From Paenibacillus sp. FJAT-29882 (GTDB lineage Bacteria > Bacillota > Bacilli > Bacillales > DSM-1321), in contig NZ_LMVB01000001.1 of assembly GCF_001510645.1 (NCBI RefSeq), positions 1,073,854 to 1,137,853 on the forward strand: a stretch of 64,000 bases of DNA. Reading direction: 5' to 3'. This document shows positions 28,122 through 36,431 of the stretch, piece by piece. Within the stretch, counting starts at the first letter, position 1. Every line of letters starts with the position of its first letter. The notes below the pieces were generated by a model. That model made no database searches. It was not told the DNA's origin and saw only the letters and a program-made list of their open reading frames with translations. A program made the position numbers and the translations under genes.

Positions 28122-28138
28122 TGGCATGCATCTTGCAT
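28122..28138 (+). promoter_or_regulatory. Sigma-54 (-24/-12) promoter of the bkd operon
   Basis: TGGCATGCATCTTGCAT matches the consensus TGGCA-N6/7-TTGCA with correct spacing between the GG and GC pairs. The B. subtilis operon is known to need SigL and BkdR. Transcription should start near 28150, giving a leader of about 135 bases that contains the repeat at 28218. Confidence 0.9.
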
Positions 28139-28217
28139 ATCTACTTAATGTGTTGAAAATCAAGAAGGTGGTTGGGGCCGGGATTCGGTGAAGTGGGAAA
28201 TGTTAAACTTGCTTCCG

Positions 28218-28270
28218 TTATCCCGGTTTAACAGGCTGTAATACACCCATTGATTGAAGTTTCACTTTAT
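28218..28270 (+). repeat. Intergenic repeat, short form, in bcd leader
   Basis: TTATCCCGGTTTAACAGG, CTGTAATACACCCATTG and ATTGAAGTTTCACTTTAT. It ends 2-3 bases before the AGGAGGAA ribosome-binding site of bcd, and it lies inside the transcribed leader if the sigma-54 promoter is used. Confidence 0.8.
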
Positions 28271-28285
28271 TTAGGAGGAATATTC

Positions 28286-29383
28286 ATGGAGATTTTTACT
28301 TACCTAGAGAAATATGACTACGAACAACTTTTATTTTGTCAGGATAAACAATCGGGGTTGAAAGCAATCATTGCGATTCACGATACAACGCTTGGACCTG
28401 CTCTTGGCGGTACAAGAATGTGGACGTATGAGTCAGAGGAAGCGGCCATTGAGGATGCACTGAGACTTGCTAAAGGAATGACTTACAAAAATGCTGCGGC
28501 AGGATTAAACCTCGGCGGTGGTAAGACCGTTATTATCGGCGATCCAAAGAAAGATAAAAACGATGAAATGTTCAGAGCGTTTGGTCGTTATATTCAAGGA
28601 TTAAATGGTCGTTACATTACAGCTGAAGATGTAGGAACGACAGTGGCTGACATGGACTTGATTCATGAAGAAACCGATTTTGTAACGGGTATTTCACCAG
28701 CGTTCGGATCCTCAGGAAATCCTTCGCCAGTAACAGCTTTCGGTGTTTATCAAGGAATGAAAGCAGCGGCGAAAGAAGCCTTTGGCACAGATTCATTGGA
28801 AGGAAAAACAGTTGCTGTACAGGGTGTTGGAAATGTAGCCTATACTTTACTGCAATATTTACATGAAGAAGGCGCGAAACTGATCGTAACGGATATTAAT
28901 AAAGATGCAGTACAGCGTGCAGTTGAGAAATTTGGTGCTCGTGCTGTCAATCCGGATGAGATTTATGGGGTAGAATGTGATATTTATGCACCATGTGCGC
29001 TTGGTGCTGTTATCAATGATCAAACGATTTCACAAATGAAAGCAAAAGTAATTGCTGGATCTGCAAATAACCAATTGAAAGATCCACGTCATGGTGATCA
29101 AATTCATGAAATGGGAATCGTTTATGCACCAGATTACGTGATCAATGCAGGTGGAGTCATTAACGTTGCTGACGAATTATACGGCTACAATCGCGAGCGT
29201 GCCATGAAAAAGGTAGAAGGCGTCTATAACACCATCGAGAAGGTCATTGAAATCGCAAAACGTGATAATATTCCGACTTACCTTGCTGCAGACCGCATGG
29301 CTGAAGAACGAATTAAGAGAATGAGTAATTCTAGAAGTCAATTTCTTCAAAATGAGAAGCATATATTAAATCGTAGAAAATAA
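28286..29383 (+). CDS. bcd: Leucine dehydrogenase
   Basis: Leucine dehydrogenase (365 residues) oxidatively deaminates leucine, valine and isoleucine to 2-oxo acids with NAD. The catalytic Lys80 lies in [15 protein letters not shown], Lys68 in [11 protein letters not shown], and the Rossmann motif is [17 protein letters not shown]. The ATG at 28286 has AGGAGGAA 7 bases upstream and gives the family N-terminus [15 protein letters not shown]. It is the first gene of the operon here. ptb, which precedes it in B. subtilis, is missing: only 242 non-coding bases separate it from bkdR. Confidence 0.96.
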   Translation: MEIFTYLEKYDYEQLLFCQDKQSGLKAIIAIHDTTLGPALGGTRMWTYESEEAAIEDALRLAKGMTYKNAAAGLNLGGGKTVIIGDPKKDKNDEMFRAFGRYIQGLNGRYITAEDVGTTVADMDLIHEETDFVTGISPAFGSSGNPSPVTAFGVYQGMKAAAKEAFGTDSLEGKTVAVQGVGNVAYTLLQYLHEEGAKLIVTDINKDAVQRAVEKFGARAVNPDEIYGVECDIYAPCALGAVINDQTISQMKAKVIAGSANNQLKDPRHGDQIHEMGIVYAPDYVINAGGVINVADELYGYNRERAMKKVEGVYNTIEKVIEIAKRDNIPTYLAADRMAEERIKRMSNSRSQFLQNEKHILNRRK

Positions 29384-29405
29384 ACTGCGATATGTTTCTT
29401 GAAGT

Positions 29406-29524
29406 TCATACATCTCAATTTGGATCAAGAAAAAATAGGTGATGTATGACTACTTCATCTCTCCACAGCTCTTAAATTAATATACTGTGTTTGCTTGTAA
29501 CCAAAGACCGGAGATGATTTTTTT
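29406..29524 (+). terminator. Two hairpins between bcd and buk, internal terminator candidate
   Basis: TCATACATC (29406-29414) pairs perfectly with GATGTATGA (29441-29449). TCATCTC (29455-29461) pairs with GAGATGA (29511-29517) across a 49-base loop, followed by seven Ts. The second could be a weak terminator that lowers expression of the downstream genes relative to bcd; the long loop makes this uncertain. Confidence 0.45.
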
Positions 29525-29563
29525 AACATGTAAGAACGTACAACTTTTTTCAATCAGTTTTTG

Positions 29564-29692
29564 TGACTAGTGAAAGCAGCCTACCACTCTATCCATGAGC
29601 TAAGCAATCTGATGGGGAGAAAAAAAGCACTCTCCATACAGTTTGTTTGCCGCATGCTAGCCTTTAGGTTAATAAGGTATTTGCGCTTTTCT
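29564..29692 (+). repeat. Diverged Bacillus intergenic element, copy A
   Basis: The segment starts TGACTAGTGAAAGCAGCCTA and ends TTTGCGCTTTTCTT, with GGAGA/TCTCC as a central hairpin (29616-29635). The ends resemble a common Bacillaceae intergenic element that I recall as TGTCTAGCTCCAGCGCC to GGCGCTTGCGCTTTTC. Copy B at 32304 shares the ends and TTTGT..CAT.TGCTA...TTTAGGTTA. It stops just before the buk ribosome-binding site. Confidence 0.5.
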
Positions 29693-29708
29693 TAGGAGGT
29701 TCATGATT

Positions 29709-30821
29709 TTGCAAGTATCTAGATATCGAATTCTTGTTATTAATCCTGCTGTTACATCGACGAAATTTGGCGTATATGAAAATAATCTGCCTGTAATGGA
29801 ACGAACGATTGCGCATGATAAAGAAATAATCGCTGAATTTCAATCAATTAATGAGCAAGATCATTTTAGAAAACAGATGATACTTGCTGCCTTAGACAAA
29901 GAAGAAATTAATCTTTCAAAAATAGATGCAGTGTGTGGAAGAGGTGGATTATTACGGCCAATCGAAGGTGGCACCTATACGGTTAATAAAGAGATGCTTG
30001 AAGATTTAAGAAACGGCTATAATGGTCAGCACGTCTCTAATTTAGGTGGTATCCTTGCCTATGCAATAGCCAGTGGTTTGAATATCCCTGCTTATATTGT
30101 CGATCCGGTCGTAGTGGATGAGCTCGAACCGATTGCGAGAATATCAGGATCACCTTTGATTGAACGTAAAAGTATATTCCACGCACTAAATCAGAAAGCG
30201 GCAGCAAGAAAAGCTGCTACTGAATTAGGAAAAAGCTATGAAGAACTAAATGCCATTGTTGTCCATATGGGCGGTGGAATCACAATAGGTGTTCATAAAG
30301 ATGGCAAAGTGATAGATGTTAACAACGGGCTTGATGGTGATGGCCCTTTTAGCCCAGCGCGTGCTGGGACCGTACCAATGGGCGATCTTGTGCGACTTTG
30401 TTTCTCAGGCGATTATTTCCGTGAAGAAGTAATGGGGAAATTAGTAGGACAAAGCGGACTTGTCGGGTATCTTGGCACCAATAATGCCATGATCGTAGAA
30501 AAAAAGATAGAACAAGGCGATAAGCATGCAGAGCTAGTCTATGAAGCCATGGCTTATCAGATAGCAAAGGAAATTGGTTCAGCTGCGACCGTGCTTTCCG
30601 GAAAAGTGGATTGTATTGTTTTAACTGGGGGTCTTGCCTATAGTAGACGTTTTGTTAACGGCATTTCCAAAAAAATCAGCTGGATTGCAGATGTGACTGT
30701 TCATCCGGGAGAAAATGAATTACAAGCGTTAGCAGAAGGTGCATTAAGAGTACTTGATGGCAGAGAGACAGCGAAGGAGTATTTAGGAAAACAGCTAAAC
30801 GCTGTTAATGTGCACAGATGA
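29709..30821 (+). CDS. buk: Butyrate kinase
   Basis: This 370-residue ASKHA-fold kinase phosphorylates butyrate and branched-chain short acids, or runs in reverse to make ATP from acyl phosphates. The N-terminal phosphate motif is [17 protein letters not shown], followed by [29 protein letters not shown] and [12 protein letters not shown]. The TTG at 29709 has AGGAGG 9 bases upstream; the ATG at 29703 is only 3 bases from it, so TTG is preferred. The usual partner gene ptb is not in this operon, so the source of its acyl phosphate is unclear. Confidence 0.93.
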   Translation: MQVSRYRILVINPAVTSTKFGVYENNLPVMERTIAHDKEIIAEFQSINEQDHFRKQMILAALDKEEINLSKIDAVCGRGGLLRPIEGGTYTVNKEMLEDLRNGYNGQHVSNLGGILAYAIASGLNIPAYIVDPVVVDELEPIARISGSPLIERKSIFHALNQKAAARKAATELGKSYEELNAIVVHMGGGITIGVHKDGKVIDVNNGLDGDGPFSPARAGTVPMGDLVRLCFSGDYFREEVMGKLVGQSGLVGYLGTNNAMIVEKKIEQGDKHAELVYEAMAYQIAKEIGSAATVLSGKVDCIVLTGGLAYSRRFVNGISKKISWIADVTVHPGENELQALAEGALRVLDGRETAKEYLGKQLNAVNVHR

Positions 30822-30838
30822 AATGAAGGAGGGCTATT

Positions 30839-32260
30839 ATGGCCAAAGAGTATGATCTCGTCATCCTAGGAGGCGGTACAGGAGGTTACGTCGCAGCAAT
30901 TCGTGCAACACAGCTAGGCTTAAAAACAGCTGTTGTTGAAAAAGGCAAGCTTGGCGGTACCTGCCTTCACAAGGGATGTATACCTTCTAAGGCATTATTA
31001 CGAAGTGCTGAAGTATTTACAGTCGCGAAAAAGAGTGAAGAATACGGAATAATGACTGGTGAAGTGAAACTAGATTTCTTGAAAGTTCAAGAACGAAAAA
31101 CAAAAATTGTCGATCAGTTATACAGTGGCGTGCAACATTTAATGAAACAAGGGAAAATTGATATATATGAAGGAATCGGCCGTATTCTAGGTCCCTCTAT
31201 TTTTTCGCCGATACCAGGAACGATTTCTGTAGAAATGAATGATGGCTCGGAGAACGAGATGCTACTTCCCAAAAATGTGATAATCGCGACCGGTTCAAGA
31301 CCTAGAACACTCCCAAGTCTTGAAATCGACGGGCAATTTGTCCTTACTTCTGATGAAGCACTTCAACTCGAACAAATCCCTCAATCTATTATTATTGTAG
31401 GCGGTGGAGTGATTGGAATCGAATGGGCTTCAATGCTTTGCGATTTCGGTGCTGATGTTACAGTGATTGAATATGCTAATCGAATTATCCCAACTGAAGA
31501 TGATGATGTTTCTAAAGAAATGCAGCGCCTGTTAAAGAAGAAAGGTGTAAAGATCATTACAGGAGCAAAAGTGTTACCAGAAACGTTAAATAAATCAGAG
31601 ACAGCATCCATTTCTGCAGAAATCAATGGTGAAACGAAGGAATTTTCAGCTGAAAAAATCCTAGTGTCCGTAGGTAGAACAGCAAATGTTTCCGGGATTG
31701 GAATAGAGAATACAGAAATTATCGTGGAAAAAGGCTTCATTAAAACGAACTCATATTATCAAACAAAGGAATCACATATTTATGCGATTGGTGATTGTAT
31801 CGGCGGCTTACAACTTGCCCATGTAGCTAGTCATGAGGGAATAACAGCGGTAGAACATATCAAGGGAGATCATCCAGCGCCGATTGACTATTCCCTTGTA
31901 TCCAAGTGTATCTATTCAAGTCCAGAGGCTGCTAGTGTCGGCTATACGGAAGCTTTTGCAAAGGAAAACGGATACGAAGTAAAAGTTGGTAAATTTCCTT
32001 TTAAAGCAATTGGCAAGGCGCTTGTATACGGACAATCGGATGGATTTGTCAAAATCATTGCAGACAAAGCAACGAATGATATTCTTGGTGTGCATATGAT
32101 TGGGCCACATGTAACAGATATGATCACTGAAGCTGGATTAGCCCGAGTACTTGATGCGACACCTTGGGAAGTCGCGAAAACGATTCATCCACATCCGACG
32201 CTGTCAGAGGCAATTGGCGAAGCAGCGTTAGCAGTAGATGGCTTAGCACTTCACTTATAA
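30839..32260 (+). CDS. lpdV: Dihydrolipoyl dehydrogenase (E3) of the branched-chain complex
   Basis: This 473-residue flavoenzyme reoxidises the lipoyl groups of the E2 subunit with NAD. The FAD motif is LVILGGGTGGYVAAIRA, the redox disulfide is in GGTCLHKGCIPSKALL, the NAD-binding motif is IIVGGGVIGIEWASMLCDFG, and the second FAD block ends in YAIGDCIGG. The C-terminal catalytic histidine region IHPHPTLSEAIGEA is intact. It follows buk after 17 bases with an AAGGAGGG site. Confidence 0.95.
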   Translation: MAKEYDLVILGGGTGGYVAAIRATQLGLKTAVVEKGKLGGTCLHKGCIPSKALLRSAEVFTVAKKSEEYGIMTGEVKLDFLKVQERKTKIVDQLYSGVQHLMKQGKIDIYEGIGRILGPSIFSPIPGTISVEMNDGSENEMLLPKNVIIATGSRPRTLPSLEIDGQFVLTSDEALQLEQIPQSIIIVGGGVIGIEWASMLCDFGADVTVIEYANRIIPTEDDDVSKEMQRLLKKKGVKIITGAKVLPETLNKSETASISAEINGETKEFSAEKILVSVGRTANVSGIGIENTEIIVEKGFIKTNSYYQTKESHIYAIGDCIGGLQLAHVASHEGITAVEHIKGDHPAPIDYSLVSKCIYSSPEAASVGYTEAFAKENGYEVKVGKFPFKAIGKALVYGQSDGFVKIIADKATNDILGVHMIGPHVTDMITEAGLARVLDATPWEVAKTIHPHPTLSEAIGEAALAVDGLALHL

Positions 32261-32303
32261 GTAGTTTGGTGAAATAAAATAAATTTTTAAATATGAGTTT
32301 TAA

Positions 32304-32424
32304 TGTCTAGCTATAGTAGCCAAAACCTACGAGGTTACAAGCCAAACAATTGGATGAGAAGGGTGACCACCACCCATTCGGCCTGTTTGTCATATGCTAA
32401 TATTTAGGTTATTCACGGCGCTTT
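32304..32424 (+). repeat. Diverged Bacillus intergenic element, copy B
   Basis: It begins TGTCTAGCTATAGTAGCC and ends CGGCGCTTTTAGCTTTTCT, with a GGGTG/CACCC hairpin near 32371-32385 at the place where copy A has GGAGA/TCTCC. Flanking bases and overall design match copy A in the same operon. It lies directly before the bkdAA ribosome-binding site. Confidence 0.55.
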
Positions 32425-32451
32425 TAGCTTTTCTAAAGAGGAGGTAAAAAA

Positions 32452-33444
32452 ATGGTTAAAAATCGTCATAAAGAGTTAGGGATTAGTGATGAGAAGGTAC
32501 TTGAAATGTATAAGGTAATGTTGTTATCACGGCGTATTGATGAGCGGATGTGGCTTTTAAATCGTTCTGGTAAAATTCCATTTGTTGTGTCATGTCAAGG
32601 ACAAGAAGCGGCCCAAGTGGGTGCAGCCTTTGCTCTCGATCGTGAAAAAGACTATATCTTACCCTATTATCGAGATGTAGGTGTGGTCTTAACATTCGGA
32701 ATGACAGCAAGAGAGTTGATGTTATCAGCCTTTGCTAAGGCAGAAGATCCAAACTCGGCCGGACGACAAATGCCAGGGCATTTTGGACAGAAGAAAAATC
32801 GAATTGTAACGGGTTCATCACCTGTTACAACCCAGGTTCCACATGCCGTTGGAATTGCTTTAGCTAGCAAGATGGAAGGTAAAGATTTCGTTACGTTTAC
32901 AACTTTTGGCGAAGGCTCTTCCAATCAAGGTGATTTCCATGAAGGAGCGAACTTTGCAGGTGTGCATAAACTTCCAGTTATTTTCATGTGTGAAAACAAT
33001 AAGTATGCCATTTCCGTGCCGATTGAAAAGCAGTTCGCATGCGAAAATATCTCAGACCGTGCGATTGGCTATGGGATGCCAGGGGTTACCGTCGACGGAA
33101 ATGACCCATTAGCGGTATATCGTGCTGTTAAAGAAGCAGCAGACCGCTGCCATAGAGGGGAAGGGCCGACCCTTGTTGAAACGGTTTCGTATCGGTTAAC
33201 TCCGCATTCAAGTGACGATGATGATAGCAGTTACCGTACTTCAGATGAAGTGGCCCAAGCAAAAACGAAAGATGCAATCATCACATTTGGTGCTTATTTA
33301 AAGGAAATCGGCCTATTAAATGACGAACTTGAAAAGCAAATGGATGATGACATTATGAAAACGATCAACGAAGCAACGGATTATGCCGAAAATGCACCAT
33401 ATGCAAAAGCAGAAAGTACACTAGACTACGTATACGAAAAGTAA
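32452..33444 (+). CDS. bkdAA: Branched-chain 2-oxoacid dehydrogenase E1 alpha
   Basis: This 330-residue ThDP-binding subunit decarboxylates the 2-oxo acids from leucine, valine and isoleucine. The substrate and ThDP region includes YILPYYRDVGVVLTFGMT, GRQMPGHFGQKKNRI, TFGEGSSNQGDFHEGANFAG and CENNKYAISVP; SYRLTPHSSDDDDSSYR is the phosphorylation-loop region of the family. AGAGGAGG lies 8 bases before the ATG. bkdAB follows after 12 bases. Confidence 0.95.
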   Translation: MVKNRHKELGISDEKVLEMYKVMLLSRRIDERMWLLNRSGKIPFVVSCQGQEAAQVGAAFALDREKDYILPYYRDVGVVLTFGMTARELMLSAFAKAEDPNSAGRQMPGHFGQKKNRIVTGSSPVTTQVPHAVGIALASKMEGKDFVTFTTFGEGSSNQGDFHEGANFAGVHKLPVIFMCENNKYAISVPIEKQFACENISDRAIGYGMPGVTVDGNDPLAVYRAVKEAADRCHRGEGPTLVETVSYRLTPHSSDDDDSSYRTSDEVAQAKTKDAIITFGAYLKEIGLLNDELEKQMDDDIMKTINEATDYAENAPYAKAESTLDYVYEK

Positions 33445-33456
33445 GGGGGAAATGGA

Positions 33457-34440
33457 ATGCCGGTAATTTCATATATTGATGCTGTTACAACAGCAATACG
33501 TGAAGAGATGGAGCGTGATTCACGCGTATTCGTCTTGGGAGAAGATGTTGGGAAAAAAGGCGGCGTGTTTAAAGCAACACATGGTTTATATGATCAATTT
33601 GGTGAAGAACGAGTGATTGATACTCCACTTGCTGAATCGGCTATAGCAGGTGTCGGAATTGGTGCGGCTATGTACGGAATGCGACCGATTGCCGAAATGC
33701 AGTTTGCTGATTTCATTTTGCCTGCAGTCAATCAAATCATTTCCGAGGCGGCAAAAATTCGCTATCGTTCTAATAATGATTGGGACTGTCCAATCGTAAT
33801 CCGTGCCCCTTATGGCGGTGGTGTTCACGGGGCACTTTATCATTCGCAATCGGTTGAGGCCATTTTTGCCAATCAGCCTGGATTGAAAATTGTTATGCCA
33901 TCAACGCCTTATGATGTAAAAGGATTATTAAAAGCAGCAATCAGGGATAATGACCCAGTGCTTTTCTTTGAACATAAACGTGCGTACCGTCTGATCAAAG
34001 GTGAAGTCCCTGATGATGATTATGTATTGCCAATTGGAAAAGCAGATGTGAAACGGCAAGGTGAAGATATTACAGTGATTACATACGGACTTTGCGTTCA
34101 TTTTGCCCTTCAAGCTGCTGAAAAATTAGCAAGTGATGGAATCTCTGTACATGTACTAGACTTACGAACGGTTTATCCATTAGATCAAGAAGCAATTATA
34201 GAAGCAGCAGCGAAAACAGGGAAGGTATTGCTGATTACAGAGGACACGAAAGAAGGAAGCATCATGAGTGAAGTGAGTGCGATTATTGCAGAAAACTGTT
34301 TATTTGACCTTGATGCACCAATTATGCGACTCGCAGGTCCAGATGTTCCAGCAATGCCATATGCTCCAACGATGGAAAAATATTTTATGGTCAATCCGGA
34401 TAAAGTAGAAAAAGCGATGAGAGAGCTTGCTGAATATTAA
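33457..34440 (+). CDS. bkdAB: Branched-chain 2-oxoacid dehydrogenase E1 beta
   Basis: This 327-residue subunit pairs with BkdAA to form the alpha2-beta2 E1. Conserved blocks are VFVLGEDVGKKGGVFKAT, DTPLAESAIAGVGIGAAMYG, EMQFADFILPAVNQIISEAAK, RAPYGGGVHGALYHSQSVEA and FFEHKRAYRL. The length is standard and the gene sits between E1 alpha and E2 in the usual order. Confidence 0.95.
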   Translation: MPVISYIDAVTTAIREEMERDSRVFVLGEDVGKKGGVFKATHGLYDQFGEERVIDTPLAESAIAGVGIGAAMYGMRPIAEMQFADFILPAVNQIISEAAKIRYRSNNDWDCPIVIRAPYGGGVHGALYHSQSVEAIFANQPGLKIVMPSTPYDVKGLLKAAIRDNDPVLFFEHKRAYRLIKGEVPDDDYVLPIGKADVKRQGEDITVITYGLCVHFALQAAEKLASDGISVHVLDLRTVYPLDQEAIIEAAAKTGKVLLITEDTKEGSIMSEVSAIIAENCLFDLDAPIMRLAGPDVPAMPYAPTMEKYFMVNPDKVEKAMRELAEY

Positions 34441-34467
34441 GGGACATCAGTAAGGAGGGTAAGGATT

Positions 34468-35742
34468 ATGACAATCGAACAAATGAAAATGCCTCAGCTT
34501 GGTGAAAGTGTGACAGAAGGCACAATCAGTAAATGGCTAGTTAAACCGGGTGATTCCGTAAACAAATATGAGGCAATTGCCGAAGTGATGACTGATAAAG
34601 TGAACGCGGAAATCCCATCTTCTTTTACAGGTGTGATCAAAGAATTAAAGGCTGCAGAAGATGAAACATTAGCGGTTGGCGAAGTGATTTGTTCAATTGA
34701 AGTTGAAGGTAGCGAAACACAAGCAAACGAAACCATCCATAGTGAAGATAAAAATGAGGACACAACACAAGTAGTAGCTGGTGATGTAAGTATTTCAAAA
34801 GCCCGATATTCTCCAGCAGTATTAAAAATATCACAGGAAAATGGCATTGATTTGCATCAGGTCAAAGGAACTGGAAAAGAAGGTCGGATTACGAGGAAGG
34901 ACCTGTTAAAGCTGATTGAATCAGGCAATATACCTCAAGTAGCTGAAAGAAAACCGGCTTCAAATCAACCATCAGTCTCTGTATCTGAACTAAAGCAAGA
35001 TTCGCTTCAAACTACACAAGTTCCTGCTATTCATACTGCAGTGGGAGACATTGAAATTCCTGTCAATGGTGTTCGTAAAGCAATTGCAGCAAATATGCAA
35101 AAAAGTAAACACGAGATACCACATGCCTGGATGATGGTAGAAGTGGATGCAACAAATCTAGTTCGCTATCGTGAATCAATAAAGCAGGAGTTTAAGCAAA
35201 AAGAAGGCTATAATTTAACCTATTTCGCATTCTTCGTAAAAGCGGTAGCGCAAAGCTTGAAGGAATTCCCTGAAATCAACTCGATGTGGGCAGGAGATAA
35301 GATTGTCCAGAAAAAAGATATTAATATCTCCATAGCTGTTGCGACAGATACGGCTTTATTCGTACCCGTTATTAAACATGCTGATGAAAAAACAATCAAA
35401 GGGATTGCCCGGGAAATCACAGAGCTTGCTCAAAAAGTTAGATCTGGCAAGATTACATCTGATGAGATGCAAGGTGGTACGTTCACGGTCAATAATACTG
35501 GTTCATTCGGCTCAATACAGTCAATGGGGATTATCAACCATCCACAAGCAGCCATCCTTCAAGTCGAATCAATCGTAAAACGACCTGTTATTATTGATGG
35601 AATGATTGCCGTTCGCGATATGGTTAACCTTTGTTTATCATTAGATCATCGCATTCTCGATGGCCTCGTTAGCGGAAGGTTCCTTGCACGGGTGAAGGAA
35701 ATTATCGAAACAACGACTCCGGAAAATACAACTATTTATTAA
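34468..35742 (+). CDS. bkdB: Branched-chain 2-oxoacid dehydrogenase E2
   Basis: This 424-residue lipoamide acyltransferase has an N-terminal lipoyl domain with Lys44 in EVMTDKVNAEIP, a peripheral subunit-binding domain (KARYSPAVLKISQENGIDL, VKGTGKEGRITRKDLL, about residues 110-150), a linker and a C-terminal catalytic domain ending in LSLDHRILDGLVSGRFL with the active-site histidine. It produces the branched acyl-CoAs used as fatty-acid primers or for energy. A strong terminator follows. Confidence 0.96.
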   Translation: MTIEQMKMPQLGESVTEGTISKWLVKPGDSVNKYEAIAEVMTDKVNAEIPSSFTGVIKELKAAEDETLAVGEVICSIEVEGSETQANETIHSEDKNEDTTQVVAGDVSISKARYSPAVLKISQENGIDLHQVKGTGKEGRITRKDLLKLIESGNIPQVAERKPASNQPSVSVSELKQDSLQTTQVPAIHTAVGDIEIPVNGVRKAIAANMQKSKHEIPHAWMMVEVDATNLVRYRESIKQEFKQKEGYNLTYFAFFVKAVAQSLKEFPEINSMWAGDKIVQKKDINISIAVATDTALFVPVIKHADEKTIKGIAREITELAQKVRSGKITSDEMQGGTFTVNNTGSFGSIQSMGIINHPQAAILQVESIVKRPVIIDGMIAVRDMVNLCLSLDHRILDGLVSGRFLARVKEIIETTTPENTTIY

Positions 35743-35748
35743 TGATTA

Positions 35749-35785
35749 AAGTCGGTTCAAGAAATACTTGAACCGACTTTTTTGT
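35749..35785 (+). terminator. Terminator of the bkd operon
   Basis: AAGTCGGTTCAAG and CTTGAACCGACTT form a perfect 13-bp stem around AAATA, followed by TTTT. It marks the left border of the accessory region. Confidence 0.93.
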
Positions 35786-36367
35786 GCGCAGGATATAGTT
35801 ATCAACTCGATGTGAGTGTTGGCTATAAGCTGTGGGATATACGAACCATTAGCCAAAAAGCAAGGGTAATTCCATGAATCGTTTCTTGGTTTTAACGATC
35901 TTTATTAGAAAATACTTATAAAATTACGTCCAAAAGGCAGTAACTTTAGCTATCTACAGAAACATGTAGAATAGTTCCTCTATCAGTAACATATCTTTTC
36001 TATTTTACAACTAGGTTAACGATTTTCCTGGAAAAGGCTATTGTTTCCGAAATTCCCCACATGCATAACCTATGCTCATCAACATTAGCGAGCATTATAC
36101 CTCTCACAAAAGTTAGAAATTAATTCTATAATAAGTGTCAAAAAAGCCAGTGAAGATGTCTTTCACATCACTAAGTTGACTCGATTCTCCGTTACTCACC
36201 GTATTTATAGCATACGTTCGATTATTAGAAATTTCATTGCATGGATCTGCTCGGCTCATTTTTACTTTCCACATTGAACAAGTCATAATCTAAAAAATCC
36301 ACCAACCTAGAAATTATGGATAAATTTTAGATTATATGGAAAAAGCTTATCACTATCTCCAGGATTG
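35786..36367 (+). other. Left border region of the N-glycan island
   Basis: This 580-base AT-rich stretch holds no recognised gene on the plus strand. I looked for direct repeats, attachment-site-like sequence and transposase remnants and saw none that could be supported. A 57-codon minus-strand frame (36113-36286) is listed separately. Confidence 0.4.
36113..36286 (-). CDS. Possible small protein of unknown function
   Basis: On the minus strand an ATG frame of 57 codons reads from MTCSMWKVKMSRADPC to DVKDIFTGFFDTYYRINF. The composition looks protein-like, with no long low-complexity runs, but the ribosome-binding site (GGTGG, 12 bases before the ATG) is weak and no family is recognised. It may be a remnant of a longer gene displaced when the island was gained, or chance. 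Confidence 0.25.
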   Translation of the reverse strand: MTCSMWKVKMSRADPCNEISNNRTYAINTVSNGESSQLSDVKDIFTGFFDTYYRINF

Positions 36368-36396
36368 TTGACTATTAACTTGCTGAAACATATCGT
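36368..36396 (+). promoter_or_regulatory. Candidate sigma-A promoter of the mannosidase genes
   Basis: TTGACT (36368-36373), a 17-base spacer and TATCGT (36391-36396) lie about 36 bases before the first ROK gene. The -35 is strong, the -10 matches four of six positions. No good cre site was found beside it. Confidence 0.4.
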
Positions 36397-36431
36397 TAAT
36401 GGGAAGAAAAATTAGAAGAAGGAGATTGTAC

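Noticed and set aside
29581..29606. tRNA-like sequence: the complement reads TTAGCTCATGGATAGAG, like a tRNA D-arm
   Set aside because: No acceptor stem, anticodon arm or T-arm can be placed around it; it is inside the diverged intergenic element.
35786..36431. Possible integrase, transposase or attachment site at the left island border
   Set aside because: No recombinase-like frame, terminal inverted repeat or direct repeat shared with the right border could be found by eye.
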